Below are positions 34,727-44,818 of a stretch of 64,000 nt of DNA, piece by piece. The stretch spans positions 1 to 64,000 of the forward strand of contig DGVB01000026.1 of NCBI GenBank assembly GCA_002395805.1, read 5' to 3'. The position numbers and the translations under genes are program-made. The stretch is from Bacteroidales bacterium UBA4295 (lineage in GTDB: Bacteria > Bacteroidota > Bacteroidia > Bacteroidales > Paludibacteraceae). The notes beneath the pieces are model-generated. The model had not been told where the DNA came from. It made no database searches and saw only the letters and a list, made by a program, of their open reading frames with translations. Every line of letters starts with the position of its first letter. The stretch's first letter is position 1.

Positions 34727-37483
34727 ATGCGCTCGCGCGTGCTCAGGTACATAGGGTTATTGGGTGTTCTCCTGCTCTGCTTCCAGGCAGTGCGGGCGGA
34801 AGACAGCATACCGAAGCCGAAGAAAGAGAGCGAACTGAAATCGCCGGTGCACTATCAGTCCTCCGACTCGATGATCATGATGGGCAACGGTACCGCTTTC
34901 CTCCACGGCAAGGGTGACCTCCAATACGAATCAATGGAACTGGAGGCGGATTTCATCCGTATGAACATGGACTCCAGTCTCATCTACGCACACGGCGTGT
35001 ACGATTCGATCTACGAAGAATGGCACGGCAAACCGGTCTTCCATGACGGCAAAGAGAGCTACGAGACCAACGAGATCACCTATAACATCAAGACGCAGAA
35101 AGGTTACATCCGCCATGTGGTCACCCAGCAGGGCGAGGGATATATCATTGCCGACAAGACCAAGAAGATGAACGGAGACGAGATGATGCTCGGCGGCGGA
35201 CAATACACCACCTGCGACGATCATGACCACCCGCATTTCTACCTCAAGCTGACGAAAGCCAAAGTGAAGCCGGGCGAGTACATCGCAGCCGGTCCGTCGT
35301 ATCTGGTAGTAGGCGACGTGCCGCTGCCGATCGCGCTGCCGTTCGGTTTCTTCCCCTTCACAGACAGTTACTCCTCCGGTCTGATCATGCCGAACTTCGG
35401 CGACGACTACTCGCGAGGTCTCTACCTGCAGGGCCTCGGATACTATTTCGCCATCTGCGACTACCTGGATCTGGAGGTCAAAGGCGACATCTACAGCCGC
35501 GGCACCTGGGCTATCTCCGCTACCACCAAATATCTCTGGCGGTACCATTTCTCCGGCAGCCTGAGTATCAACTACCGCAACGACGTGACGGGCGAGAAAG
35601 GTCTGCCGGACTACTCGGCGAACAAGAACTTCAGCCTTACATGGAGTCATAACCAGGACGCCAAGGCGAACCCGTACAGCACCTTCTCCGCATCCGTCAA
35701 TTTCTCGACCTCGGGTTATGACCGCAGTAACATCAACAACTATTACAACCCGAACCTGTATTCCACCAACACGAAGAGCAGTACGATCAACTATACCCAG
35801 CGTTTCCCCGACAGCCCGTGGACGCTGAGCATGAGCGCGAGCCTGCAGCAACGAACCAGCGACTCGACGATCAGCCTGACGGCTCCTCAGTTCACGGTGA
35901 ACATGAGCAGCCAGTACCCGTTCAAACTATGGCGTCAGGCAACACTCAAACGCAAAGGCAAAGTGGCAGGCAAGGAGAAATGGTACGAGAAAATCAGTAT
36001 GAGTTACTCCATGAACGGCAAGATCCAGGGCAATAACATCAAAGAGAAAGATTTTCTCCACTCGGATTTCTTCCGCGACTGGAGTTCAAGCATCAACCAC
36101 AGCCTGCCTATCAAGGCCTCCTTCACGGTATTCAAATACCTGTCCATTTCTCCGAGCATCAACCTGCGCGACCGGATGTATTTCACCCGCGTGGACCAGC
36201 GATGGGACGACGAAGCACAAGCTCTGGCGCGCGACACCACCACCGGATTCTACAATGTCTTTGATTTCGATGTAGGTGTCAGCCTCAGCACCAAGCTATA
36301 CGGTTTCTATACACCGCTTAAGAAACTATTCCCGCATAGCAAAGTGGAGAAATTCCGCCATGTGATCACTCCTACGCTGTCCGTCAACTACCACCCTGAT
36401 TTCGGCGCTGCATTCTGGGGGTACCACGGCAGTTACGAAGAACCGATATATGCCGGCACAGACTCCATCACAGGCCGTAAGATCCAGAAAGTGGACGAAG
36501 CGGGCAACCCCGTTTTCCTGCACCGCACCTATTCGCGTTTCACGCAAGGCAACGCGCCGCGAGGAATGTCGGCGAGTCTTAACTTCGGCGTAGCCAACAA
36601 CCTGGAAGTAAAAGTAGTCAACAAAGACGACACCACCGGCAAACAGCCGTACAAAGTGATCAGCCTGATAGACAATTTCTCCGTCAACGGAGGATATAAC
36701 TTCGCTGCGGACTCCATGAACTGGAGTCGTTTCTCCGTCAACCTGAGGCTGAAATTCCCGAAGCTGAACAACTACTCCATCAACCTCAATACCACACTTG
36801 ACCCGTATATGTACGAACTGAACGCAGCCGGCAACCCTGTGCAGACCAACAAACAGTACTGGCATAACGGCCGTTTCCCCCACTGGAGCGGTTTCAGCTG
36901 GAACTTCAGTTATACCTTCAACAACCAGACCCTCAAGAAATGGAAGGCAGCGATAGAGAAGCGGAGGGGCGGAAGAGAAGTACCAAGTGACCAAGTACCA
37001 AGTGACGAAGGTGAGACGCTGGAGCCCATTGAGAAAGGCAGCGACGGCATGGACAAAGGTGCCAAACGGGAAAGCAAGAATGAATCTGAGGTGGACGACG
37101 GATACGTGCGGACAGAATTCCCGTGGAGCCTGTCGATCAACTACTCTCTTGCTTATGCCTCCGGTAGTGAGTTCGACTACGATAAGATGTACTACAAGAT
37201 GAAATGGCGGAACTCATTGAGCCTGAGCGGCAACATCGGTCTCGGCAAGGGATGGAAAGTGAGCGCCAACATGACCTATAACTTCGATGTCATGAAGGTC
37301 ACCTCCTGCACCTTCAACATCAGCCGAGACCTGCACTGCTGGAACATGACCGCCAGCATCAACCCCATCGGACCGTTCAAGAGTTACACGTTCCACATCG
37401 GTGTGAATGCGTCGATCCTGAGCGACCTCAAATATGACAAGAACAGCAACCAGAATACAAACGGGCGAGTTAACTGGTGGTAG
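34727..37483 (+). CDS. lptD: LPS-assembly protein LptD, Bacteroidota type
   Basis: A 918-aa outer-membrane protein. The start MRSRVLRYIGLLGVLLLCF gives a signal peptide; upstream codons cross the promoter. An OstA-like beta-jellyroll region occupies about 60-200 (YESMELEADFIRMNMDSS, GEGYIIADKTKKM). A very long beta-barrel follows (NFGDDYSRGLYLQGLGYYF) and ends in aromatic residues (GRVNWW). It would insert lipopolysaccharide into the outer leaflet. Residues about 751-761 (VPSDQVPSDEG) are encoded by a repeat array in an extracellular-loop-like region. Confidence 0.9.
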   Translation: MRSRVLRYIGLLGVLLLCFQAVRAEDSIPKPKKESELKSPVHYQSSDSMIMMGNGTAFLHGKGDLQYESMELEADFIRMNMDSSLIYAHGVYDSIYEEWHGKPVFHDGKESYETNEITYNIKTQKGYIRHVVTQQGEGYIIADKTKKMNGDEMMLGGGQYTTCDDHDHPHFYLKLTKAKVKPGEYIAAGPSYLVVGDVPLPIALPFGFFPFTDSYSSGLIMPNFGDDYSRGLYLQGLGYYFAICDYLDLEVKGDIYSRGTWAISATTKYLWRYHFSGSLSINYRNDVTGEKGLPDYSANKNFSLTWSHNQDAKANPYSTFSASVNFSTSGYDRSNINNYYNPNLYSTNTKSSTINYTQRFPDSPWTLSMSASLQQRTSDSTISLTAPQFTVNMSSQYPFKLWRQATLKRKGKVAGKEKWYEKISMSYSMNGKIQGNNIKEKDFLHSDFFRDWSSSINHSLPIKASFTVFKYLSISPSINLRDRMYFTRVDQRWDDEAQALARDTTTGFYNVFDFDVGVSLSTKLYGFYTPLKKLFPHSKVEKFRHVITPTLSVNYHPDFGAAFWGYHGSYEEPIYAGTDSITGRKIQKVDEAGNPVFLHRTYSRFTQGNAPRGMSASLNFGVANNLEVKVVNKDDTTGKQPYKVISLIDNFSVNGGYNFAADSMNWSRFSVNLRLKFPKLNNYSINLNTTLDPYMYELNAAGNPVQTNKQYWHNGRFPHWSGFSWNFSYTFNNQTLKKWKAAIEKRRGGREVPSDQVPSDEGETLEPIEKGSDGMDKGAKRESKNESEVDDGYVRTEFPWSLSINYSLAYASGSEFDYDKMYYKMKWRNSLSLSGNIGLGKGWKVSANMTYNFDVMKVTSCTFNISRDLHCWNMTASINPIGPFKSYTFHIGVNASILSDLKYDKNSNQNTNGRVNWW
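36980..37010. repeat. GTACCAAGTGAC array inside lptD
   Basis: GTACCAAGTGACCAA is repeated as GTACCAAGTGACGAA (7- and 8-bp units) and reads VPSDQVPSDE. Confidence 0.85.
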
Positions 37484-37500
37484 TCGCGCGAAGATAAGAA

Positions 37501-37535
37501 TAATGAATAATGAATAATGATTAATGATTAATGAA
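37501..37535. repeat. TAATGAA heptamer array overlapping a start codon
   Basis: TAATGAA, TAATGAA, TAATGAT, TAATGAT, TAATGAA. The first possible ATG of the SlyD-like gene (37531) lies within the last unit. Confidence 0.92.
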
Positions 37536-37536
37536 T

Positions 37537-38118
37537 ATGAAGATTGAAAACCAAAAAGTAGTGTCTGCCACGTACGAGTTGTATATCAACGGCGAGAATG
37601 GCGCAGAAGAGTTAATGGAAAAAGCCACGGAGGAAGCTCCGTTAGTATGGTGTCAAGGCGAAGGAATGATGTTACCCGCTTTTGAAGCCCAAATGGAGGG
37701 CAAAGAGCCGGGAGACAACTTCGATTTCGTGCTTGCTGCCCAAGACGCCTACGGCGAGTACTTGGAAGAAGGCCTAATGGAGTTGCCGAAGACGATGTTC
37801 TTCAACGGCGACGGGGAGTTTGACGACGAGCGCGTCTATGTAGGTGCTATCGTACCGATGAACACCGTGGACGGGCAGATCGTCAAAGCGCAGGTTTGCG
37901 AGATCACAGACGACCAAGTGACCATCGACCTTAACCACCCCTACGCAGGAGAGGACCTGCATTTCAAAGGTGTCATCCTTGCCATCCGCGATGTGACAGA
38001 AGGCGAACTGAAAGCCATCCGCCATCCGAAACACGGCTGCGGAGGATGCGGCGGAGGATGCGGCAAAAAGAAAGGCGAAGGCTGCGAGGGATGCGGAGGA
38101 TGCGGAGGTTGTAACTAG
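37537..38118 (+). CDS. SlyD-like FKBP peptidyl-prolyl isomerase with metal-binding tail
   Basis: A 193-aa FKBP-type isomerase with the SlyD insert-in-flap layout: MKIENQKVVSATYEL start, PLVWCQGEGMMLPAFEAQMEG, and DFVLAAQDAYGEY. The last 25 residues are a Gly/Cys-rich tail containing ten Cys (GCGGCGGGCGKKK and GCEGCGGCGGCN), which should bind nickel, zinc or copper as the His/Cys tail of SlyD does. The ATG at 37531 lies in a heptamer array; 37537 fits the family start. The product would act as a cytoplasmic chaperone and metal store. Confidence 0.87.
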   Translation: MKIENQKVVSATYELYINGENGAEELMEKATEEAPLVWCQGEGMMLPAFEAQMEGKEPGDNFDFVLAAQDAYGEYLEEGLMELPKTMFFNGDGEFDDERVYVGAIVPMNTVDGQIVKAQVCEITDDQVTIDLNHPYAGEDLHFKGVILAIRDVTEGELKAIRHPKHGCGGCGGGCGKKKGEGCEGCGGCGGCN

Positions 38119-38145
38119 GGGATACTAGGACTCCTAGGATCCTAG
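38115..38145. repeat. CTAGGA repeat with a 12-bp palindrome
   Basis: Imperfect copies of ACTAGGA/CTCCTAGGA after the slyD-like stop end in the palindrome CTAGGATCCTAG (38134-38145). It could act as a weak terminator hairpin. Confidence 0.75.
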
Positions 38146-38171
38146 AAAAATAATAACAAAATCAATAAACT

Positions 38172-39488
38172 ATGGCAAATATTGTAGCGATAGTGGGTCG
38201 TCCCAACGTAGGGAAATCGACTCTGTTTAACCGCTTGACGGGCACCCGTCGGGCGATAGTGATGAACACCGCAGGTACGACGCGCGACCGCCAGTACGGC
38301 AAAGCCGAATGGTGCGGACGGGAGTTCTCCGTCATTGATACCGGAGGATGGGTGGTCAACAGCGACGACACCTTCGAATCCGAGATCAACCGTCAGGTGG
38401 ACCTCGCCATCCGCGAATCGGATGTGGTACTGCTGGTAGTGGATGTGAACGAAGGAGTGACCGAGTTTGACATGGAGGTAGCGCACTTGCTCCGGCAAGC
38501 AAAGAAACCGACCATCCTGGCGGTCAACAAAGTAGATACCTTCGAGAACCAATACGGTGCGGCAGAGTTCTACAAACTCGGTCTCGGCGAACCCTTCATC
38601 GTCTCGGCCGAGAACGGTCTGGGTACAGGTGATCTGCTGGACGAAGTGGTAGGACGTTTCCGCAAAGAAGACGACTCGGACGAGGAACTGGAAGAGTTAC
38701 CCCGTTTTGCGATAGTAGGCCGTCCCAATGCCGGCAAGTCCAGTATTCTGAATGCCTTCATCGGCGAAGAGCGGACAATCGTGACCGACATCCCCGGCAC
38801 CACACGCGACTCCATCTACACGCGGTACAACAAGTTCGGCAAGGATTTTTATTTAGTCGATACAGCCGGAATCCGCAAGAAAGCGAAGGTGACAGAAGAT
38901 CAAGAGTATTACTCCGTCGTCCGTTCCATCCGTGCGATAGAAAACAGCGACGTCTGCATCCTCATGATCGACGCCACACGCGGCATTGAGTCGCAGGACC
39001 TGAATATCTATTCGCTGATCCAGAAGAACAAAAAAGGTCTGGTTGTATGTATCAACAAATGGGATCTCATAGAGAGCAAAACCAACGCGGATATCAAGGC
39101 TTACGAGTCTGCTATCCGCGAACGTATAGCACCGTTCACCGACTTCCCTATCATCTTCACTTCGGCGCTCACCAAACAGCGTATATTCAAAGTGGTAGAG
39201 ACGGCCATCCATGTCTATGAGAACAAGAACAAGAAAGTGCCGACGGCGCAACTGAACGAGAAATTCCTGCCGCTGATCGAGAACTATCCGCCGCCCGCAT
39301 GGAAAGGCAAATATATCAAAATCAAATACTGTACCCAGTTGCCGAACACCCAGATTCCGACCTTCGTATTCTTTGCAAACCTGCCGCAATACGTGAAAGA
39401 GCCGTACCGCCGATTCTTAGAGAACAAACTGCGCGAGTGGTGGGATTTCACGGGTACACCGGTACAGCTGTTCATAAGAGCAAAGTGA
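38172..39488 (+). CDS. der: Ribosome biogenesis GTPase Der (EngA)
   Basis: A 438-aa double GTPase needed for 50S assembly. The first G domain has GRPNVGKST (about 9-17), DTGGW and NKVD. The second has GRPNAGKSS (about 181), DTAGIRKK and NKWD. A C-terminal KH-like domain ends with [23 protein letters not shown]. Length and motifs are standard. The stop codon opens the next heptamer array (39487). Confidence 0.97.
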   Translation: MANIVAIVGRPNVGKSTLFNRLTGTRRAIVMNTAGTTRDRQYGKAEWCGREFSVIDTGGWVVNSDDTFESEINRQVDLAIRESDVVLLVVDVNEGVTEFDMEVAHLLRQAKKPTILAVNKVDTFENQYGAAEFYKLGLGEPFIVSAENGLGTGDLLDEVVGRFRKEDDSDEELEELPRFAIVGRPNAGKSSILNAFIGEERTIVTDIPGTTRDSIYTRYNKFGKDFYLVDTAGIRKKAKVTEDQEYYSVVRSIRAIENSDVCILMIDATRGIESQDLNIYSLIQKNKKGLVVCINKWDLIESKTNADIKAYESAIRERIAPFTDFPIIFTSALTKQRIFKVVETAIHVYENKNKKVPTAQLNEKFLPLIENYPPPAWKGKYIKIKYCTQLPNTQIPTFVFFANLPQYVKEPYRRFLENKLREWWDFTGTPVQLFIRAK

Positions 39489-39514
39489 AAGTTGAAAGTT
39501 GAAAGTTGAAAGAT
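39487..39514. repeat. GAAAGTT heptamer array
   Basis: GAAAGTT x3 then GAAAGAT. The array starts within the der stop codon and precedes the next promoter. Confidence 0.92.
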
Positions 39515-39547
39515 TTTAAGAAAAAGTATAACTTTTTACTTAATTTC

Positions 39548-39578
39548 TTGCATATATCAAAAAAAAATAGTACCTTTG
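39548..39578 (+). promoter_or_regulatory. Promoter of the FAA-like/porU/porV run
   Basis: TTGCATAT at 39548, 20 bases, TACCTTTG at 39571-39578, 32 bases before the start codon. Confidence 0.82.
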
Positions 39579-39609
39579 CGCACTTTTTGTGCGCTCCGCC
39601 TGCAGCGAG

Positions 39610-40167
39610 ATGAAAATAATAGGCTTTGTATATAGTCAAAAGTCGCAAGACGAAAGTCGAAAGACAGAAAGCGAGTGGGAGATGGTGCTGAAAGGCGACA
39701 GCTGTCTGCTGAACGGACGCAAGCCGTTTTTCCTACCGGAAGGCACGCACGAGATAGGGGCAACCGAGTGTGTTATCCTGCGTGTGAGCCGTTTGGGCAA
39801 AGGGATCGCGCCTAAGTTTGCCGCCCGCTATTATGACGCTGTCGCACCCGGAGTGGATTTCATTGCGATGGATCTGCTACGCAAAGCGCAAGCCGCAGGC
39901 AAGCCCTGGACCCAGGCAATTGCTTTTGACTACTCGCTGGCGATAGGAGAATGGAACGATGTACGAAGTGACGATGTACGAAGTACGAAGGATTCCTTGG
40001 TTCTTTCGCCTGAGGAAGCGATAGCGGAGGCGAGCAAGACGATGACCATCCGCCAAGGGGACTTGATTTATATTCAGAAAAAGCAAGCTCCGCGGCTCGT
40101 GCAAAAAGAAGAAATCATTCGCATGGAGATAGACGGCGAAGAGAAATTGTATTGTAAGATCAAATGA
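39610..40167 (+). CDS. Divergent fumarylacetoacetate-hydrolase-fold protein
   Basis: A 185-aa protein that keeps the FAA hydrolase skeleton (LNGRKPFFLPEG, VSRLGKGIAPKFAARYYDA, GVDFIAMDL, EEAIAEASKTMTIRQGDLIYI) but looks degraded. The acid pair usually seen as YE-x-E is GATEC, the lysine of the KGxPWE..K block is lost (KPWTQAIAFD), and the segment between IGEW and the C-terminal part is missing and replaced by a repeat (DVRSDDVRSTKDS). A second array forms the N-terminal SQKSQDESRKTES. The start at 39610 is preferred over an upstream GTG. Its stop overlaps porU by 4 bases. Enzyme activity is doubtful; it may have been co-opted or be decaying. Confidence 0.7.
   Translation: MKIIGFVYSQKSQDESRKTESEWEMVLKGDSCLLNGRKPFFLPEGTHEIGATECVILRVSRLGKGIAPKFAARYYDAVAPGVDFIAMDLLRKAQAAGKPWTQAIAFDYSLAIGEWNDVRSDDVRSTKDSLVLSPEEAIAEASKTMTIRQGDLIYIQKKQAPRLVQKEEIIRMEIDGEEKLYCKIK
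39638..39672. repeat. GAAAGTC heptamer array inside the FAA-like gene
   Basis: AAAAGTC, GCAAGAC, GAAAGTC, GAAAGAC, AGAAAGC: five units, in frame near the N-terminus. Confidence 0.88.
39962..39990. repeat. TACGAAG heptamer array inside the FAA-like gene
   Basis: TACGAAG, TGACGATG, TACGAAG, TACGAAG in frame, at the position where the family's middle segment is missing. Confidence 0.88.
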
Positions 40168-43100
40168 GAAAATTATTCACCATATTGCTCATGGCACTTT
40201 GCCTGCCGTTGATGGCAGGTATTCATACCTATGCGCCGGCATCTATGTTGTCGGACGGCCACTGGGTAAAGGTTCGCGTCGGCGAGAGCGGAGTTTGCCG
40301 TATGAGTTTCGAGCAACTGCGCAAAGCAGGTATTGATCCTGCTACAGTGCAGGTGTTCGGCTACGGCGGCGCGCAGAAGGAGCAGGATTTCACACTCCCT
40401 AACATAGACGATCTGCCGCACGTACCATGCTACAAAGGTGACGATTTTATTCTCTTCTATGCCCAAGGCCCGATTAGTTGGAAATACGATGCCTCTTCCG
40501 GGCGTTTTACCCATACCCGCAATACGTATTCCAATTACGGTTATTATTTTCTGACCGACAGCTATCAGCCGTCAGAGGGCAGCTATCAGCCGTCAGAGGT
40601 CAGTGGCACACCGACGGATGTCACTACCTATTCGTTCTACCAGGTACTGGATAACGACACTGTCAACCTTATTGACCGTACAGGTGTCTCCGGAGGAGGA
40701 AAAATATTCTACGGCGAGCAGTTTACCAACAACCAAACGCTTACCTTTAACTTCAACACCCCCAACGCGATCACAGGGAACACATGCTCCCTAAACATCG
40801 ATGTGGCCGCTAATGCTCCTACCCCCTCTTCCTTCTCTGCTACCTTGAATGAAACAGCGTCCAAAGTAGTGTCTATTGCTGCTATTCCCGATCATTACAC
40901 CTTCGGATGTGCCGGAATTCTCACTTTCACCGGGGCAGCTGCTGCAGACAAACAGCAAATCCAGTTGCAACTGCGCAGCAATAGTGCCGGTGTATTAGGA
41001 TGGCTCAATTATATCGAGATCACCACGCCGAGCCATATGCGCATGACAGGCGATTTCATGCCCTTGCGCACGGCGGTCAACTATAATAAAACAACACCCG
41101 TACGCTACCATCTGTCTAATGCGACAGCAGCGACCCAAATATGGGATGTGACGAGCCTTGCCGCCATTCGCCCTGTGACGGCAAACTTCTCGAACGGAGA
41201 ACTGACCTGGGTTGGTTCGCAAGCCGACGGGGTACACGAATATGTAGCATTCAACACTGCCGGTAGCCGTTTTATAGCTGCCGAAGTAGTAGGCGAAGTG
41301 TCAAACCAGAACCTGCACGCACTAAGTGATATCGACTATGTGATCATCTGTCCTGAGGGTTATAAAACCATTGCGGAGGATCTAGCGCGTGCGCACCAGA
41401 AGAAAGACGGTATCACGTGGACGGTAGTGACCGACCAACAGGTCTATAACGAGTTTTCCTCCGGCACACCGGACGCTACCGCGTACCGCTGGCTGATGAA
41501 GATGCTGTATGACCGAGCCAACGGCGGTATAGGACAAAAACCGCGCTGGCTGCTGCTCATGGGACATGGTACATTCGACAACAGAGGATTGCTACCAAAC
41601 TCCGGTACTCGCCTGCTATTGACTTATCAGGCGCAGAACTCCCTGAACGAAGTGAAAGCCTATGCCACCGACGACTATTTCGGATGGCTGGATGATAACG
41701 ACGGTCTGGATGCATACAACAACTGGAACGAACGGCATGCCCGCATGGACATCGGCGTGGGTCGTCTGCCTTTCGAGTCGGTTGCTGAAGCACGCACTAC
41801 AGTAGATAAACTCATCAAATACATCCGCAATGAGGAGACGGGTAAATGGAAAAACCAATTGGTTTATCTGGCCGACGACGGCGAGAGTGGCATGCACACA
41901 CGGACCGCAGAAGAGAGCGCAGAACGGATTCGAATAAAGAATCCTGATTTTGTAGTGCATAAGATATTCCTCGATGCCTACCCGCAGGAAGTAAATGCCA
42001 GCGGTGAGAGTTACCCGCTCGCGAAGAACCGCGTGCTGAACCTGCTCAAGAGCGGTGTGTTATTCTTTGACTACTCCGGGCATGGCGGCTATAATGCCAT
42101 CACCAGCGAGTCCATCCTGAATCAGAAAGATATAGAACTCATGTCGAATAAGAATCAGGCATTCTGGTTCTTTGCAACATGCAATTTCGGTCAGTGCGAC
42201 GGAGGTAAACGCAGTGCCGCTGAAAGTGCCGTGCTTAACCCCAACGGCGGCGCTATCGGTGTGCTGGCGGCTACGCGGACGGTATATGCCGACCAGAATA
42301 CCCAACTGAACAGGAGCGTCTGCGATACACTCTTTGGTCATTCGAACGCATTCCACTATGACATGACCCTCGGTGAAGCGGTTGCGATAGGAAAGAACAC
42401 ATGTGCCAGCAAGGACGAGAACCGACTGGCGTACGTTCTGCTGGGAGATCCGGCAATGCGGCTCAATTATCCGACTACCTACCAGGTGCAGACCACCACT
42501 TCTATTGACACACTCAATGCCTTGAGCGTACAACATGTAGAAGGCCGGATTATTGACGAAGACAATATGGTGGTGAGTGATTTCAACGGCAAAGTGGACA
42601 TCTCTATATACGACAAGATGCAGTCCATTCCTACACGCGACAACGACAATGTGGGTGGAGATCCGCAAGTGGTGGCTTACAACGACTACCCGAACACCAT
42701 CTTTACCGGCGTGACGGATGTGAAAGACGGTTTGTTCAACTACACCTTCATGGTCCCAAAAGATATCCGCTATAATTACGGCAACGGACGCATCGTCTAT
42801 TATGCTCGCACAACAGACTCGCTGGAAACGATGGAGGCTGTGGGACATTTCCATGACTTTGTGATCGGAGGTTCCGGCTCTATTGTCACGACCGACACCG
42901 CCGGACCGCAAATGACCATTTATCTCAACACCCCCGTCTTCAAAAACGGCGACAAGACCTACGCCACACCGCGTTTCTTCGCTCAACTGGAGGACGAGCA
43001 CGGCATTAACACTGCCGGTGCCGGCATAGGACATGATCTGATGCTCGTAGTAGATAACGATCCTAAACAGATTTATACGCTGAATGAATATTTCACAGCG

Positions 43101-43535
43101 GAAAGCAATAGTTATCAAAAAGGTCTTGTCTCCTATCTGATGGAGGCAATGCCGGATGGTCCTCACAGCCTCACTTTCCGCGCCTGGGATCTGCTGAATA
43201 ACAGTACAACACAGAGCCTAAATTTCATCGTAGAAACCGGTCTTGATCCCTCTATCTGCTCTGTAACAAGTTATCCTAATCCTGTTCACGCCGGCGGTCA
43301 GCTGACTTTACTCGTCAACTACGATCAGCCGGACGAGCTGCTGCGGACTGAATTGTATCTCTATAACATCAATGGTCAGCTAGTATACAGTCACACCCAA
43401 GACAACCCCGATGCCGTGTCTATCAATTTGGCCCAATTGGGTCTCAGAGCAGGCATCTATGTATATAGTATTCGCATTAAATCCGCGTCTAGTCGCTATA
43501 GCACGACAAGCGGAAAAATAATTGTAACAAAATAA
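40164..43535 (+). CDS. porU: Type IX secretion C-terminal signal peptidase
   Basis: A 1123-aa gingipain-like (peptidase C25) sortase that removes C-terminal domains of type IX secretion cargo on the cell surface and helps attach them. A signal peptide comes first. A beta-rich N-terminal region precedes the C25 domain (about 390-780), with His near 639 in DYSGHGGYN and Cys near 672 in FATCNFGQ. Its own C-terminal domain ends SYPNPVHAGGQ...GIYVYSIRI. A 7-bp array at 40560 adds SYQPSEGSYQPSEV near residue 133. It is followed by porV, its outer-membrane partner, as in other Bacteroidota. Confidence 0.94.
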   Translation: MRKLFTILLMALCLPLMAGIHTYAPASMLSDGHWVKVRVGESGVCRMSFEQLRKAGIDPATVQVFGYGGAQKEQDFTLPNIDDLPHVPCYKGDDFILFYAQGPISWKYDASSGRFTHTRNTYSNYGYYFLTDSYQPSEGSYQPSEVSGTPTDVTTYSFYQVLDNDTVNLIDRTGVSGGGKIFYGEQFTNNQTLTFNFNTPNAITGNTCSLNIDVAANAPTPSSFSATLNETASKVVSIAAIPDHYTFGCAGILTFTGAAAADKQQIQLQLRSNSAGVLGWLNYIEITTPSHMRMTGDFMPLRTAVNYNKTTPVRYHLSNATAATQIWDVTSLAAIRPVTANFSNGELTWVGSQADGVHEYVAFNTAGSRFIAAEVVGEVSNQNLHALSDIDYVIICPEGYKTIAEDLARAHQKKDGITWTVVTDQQVYNEFSSGTPDATAYRWLMKMLYDRANGGIGQKPRWLLLMGHGTFDNRGLLPNSGTRLLLTYQAQNSLNEVKAYATDDYFGWLDDNDGLDAYNNWNERHARMDIGVGRLPFESVAEARTTVDKLIKYIRNEETGKWKNQLVYLADDGESGMHTRTAEESAERIRIKNPDFVVHKIFLDAYPQEVNASGESYPLAKNRVLNLLKSGVLFFDYSGHGGYNAITSESILNQKDIELMSNKNQAFWFFATCNFGQCDGGKRSAAESAVLNPNGGAIGVLAATRTVYADQNTQLNRSVCDTLFGHSNAFHYDMTLGEAVAIGKNTCASKDENRLAYVLLGDPAMRLNYPTTYQVQTTTSIDTLNALSVQHVEGRIIDEDNMVVSDFNGKVDISIYDKMQSIPTRDNDNVGGDPQVVAYNDYPNTIFTGVTDVKDGLFNYTFMVPKDIRYNYGNGRIVYYARTTDSLETMEAVGHFHDFVIGGSGSIVTTDTAGPQMTIYLNTPVFKNGDKTYATPRFFAQLEDEHGINTAGAGIGHDLMLVVDNDPKQIYTLNEYFTAESNSYQKGLVSYLMEAMPDGPHSLTFRAWDLLNNSTTQSLNFIVETGLDPSICSVTSYPNPVHAGGQLTLLVNYDQPDELLRTELYLYNINGQLVYSHTQDNPDAVSINLAQLGLRAGIYVYSIRIKSASSRYSTTSGKIIVTK
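40560..40602. repeat. AGnnnnC heptamer array inside porU
   Basis: AGCTATC, AGCCGTC, AGAGGGC, AGCTATC, AGCCGTC, AGAGGTC. Three units equal 21 bases, so it reads as the 7-residue repeat SYQPSEG/SYQPSEV. Confidence 0.93.
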
Positions 43536-43622
43536 GCCTATGAAGCATATCGCTTGAAGAATTATTTCCCGTGACGAAATCACAAAATTACGAATAAAAC
43601 ATAAAACAACAAATACAAACAA

Positions 43623-44807
43623 ATGAAAAAAATCCTAATTTCTTTTGCAGCTTTATGCTGCGCATTGACGATGAGTGCTGCACAGACTCCTGTAGCGGAC
43701 GAGATGAACCCGTTAATCACCTCTATGCCTTCTCTCTCTATTGCTCCGGACGCTCGCGCAGCCGGTTTGGGCGATATCGGTGTAGCAACAGAAGCGGATT
43801 TCAACTCGCAGTATTGGAACCCTGCCAAGTACGCCTATATGTACTCGAAGGGTGGTATTACCGCTAACTACACGCCTTGGTTACGTAAACTGGTAGGCGA
43901 TATCGATCTGGCCTATCTCGCCGGTTTCTATAATTTCGGAGACCTTGGCGGCGGTATCGGAGCATCTTTCACGTATTTCTCCATGGGTGACGTAGCTCTG
44001 ACAGACGGAAGTGGCAACACTATTCAGAACGTACGTCCGAACGAATGGGCTTTGGACCTCAGTTATTTCCGTAAACTGCATGAGTATGTATCCATGTCAG
44101 TAGCCGTGCGTTTCCTCTATTCGGATCTCAACAATGGCTATAATGCATCAACCATGGGCGGTACGGAAATGCACCCGGCATGGACGATGGCGGCAGACAT
44201 TGCTCTCTACTATCGTCAGCCAATTGAGCTTCCGACCGGAGATAGTCATTTCACCCTCGGTTTCAGCCTTAAGAACCTAGGTGGTAAAATGACCTACGAT
44301 TCTATCACCTCTAATTTCATTCCTGCTTCAATGAATATCGGTGTAGGATACGAAATTCCGCTGAACAAATACAACTTCCTTACCCTCAACGTAGAGGCCA
44401 ATAAGATGCTTGTACCGAGCCGCTACTCAAAGTATGCAGACCAGCCGGATGGCAGATATAGCCAGCAGGCATATTCTGACTTGACTTCAGCTAAGGGGTG
44501 GTTCCAGTCCTTTGCAGATGCTCCGGGCGGCTCGAAAGAGGAGTTTAATGAAGTACGCTGGGGCGCAGGTATTGAGTATTCGTACGACAAGAAATTCTTT
44601 GCCCGTGCGGGTTATAGTTACGAGAATTACTACAAAGGAAACCGTAATTATCTTACCTTCGGTGCCGGTTTTCATCTCTCGATCGTATCACTGGATGTAG
44701 CTTACTGCGTAGGCTTGGCTGCTTCGAACCCTCTGGATCAGACCATGCGTTTCACCCTCGGCTTTGACCTCGCAGGCATCAAAGATCTTGTAAACAACAA
44801 GAAGTAA
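43623..44807 (+). CDS. porV: Type IX secretion shuttle protein PorV (LptO)
   Basis: A 394-aa outer-membrane beta-barrel of the FadL-like PorV family. It has a signal peptide (LISFAALCCALTMSA), then SMPSLSIAPDARAAGLGDIG, the conserved N-terminal signature. PorV carries cargo from the translocon to the PorU attachment complex. It sits 87 bases after porU and 11 bases before ispF, which fits the order seen in Porphyromonas. Confidence 0.94.
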   Translation: MKKILISFAALCCALTMSAAQTPVADEMNPLITSMPSLSIAPDARAAGLGDIGVATEADFNSQYWNPAKYAYMYSKGGITANYTPWLRKLVGDIDLAYLAGFYNFGDLGGGIGASFTYFSMGDVALTDGSGNTIQNVRPNEWALDLSYFRKLHEYVSMSVAVRFLYSDLNNGYNASTMGGTEMHPAWTMAADIALYYRQPIELPTGDSHFTLGFSLKNLGGKMTYDSITSNFIPASMNIGVGYEIPLNKYNFLTLNVEANKMLVPSRYSKYADQPDGRYSQQAYSDLTSAKGWFQSFADAPGGSKEEFNEVRWGAGIEYSYDKKFFARAGYSYENYYKGNRNYLTFGAGFHLSIVSLDVAYCVGLAASNPLDQTMRFTLGFDLAGIKDLVNNKK

Positions 44808-44818
44808 CAGAAAAAGCC

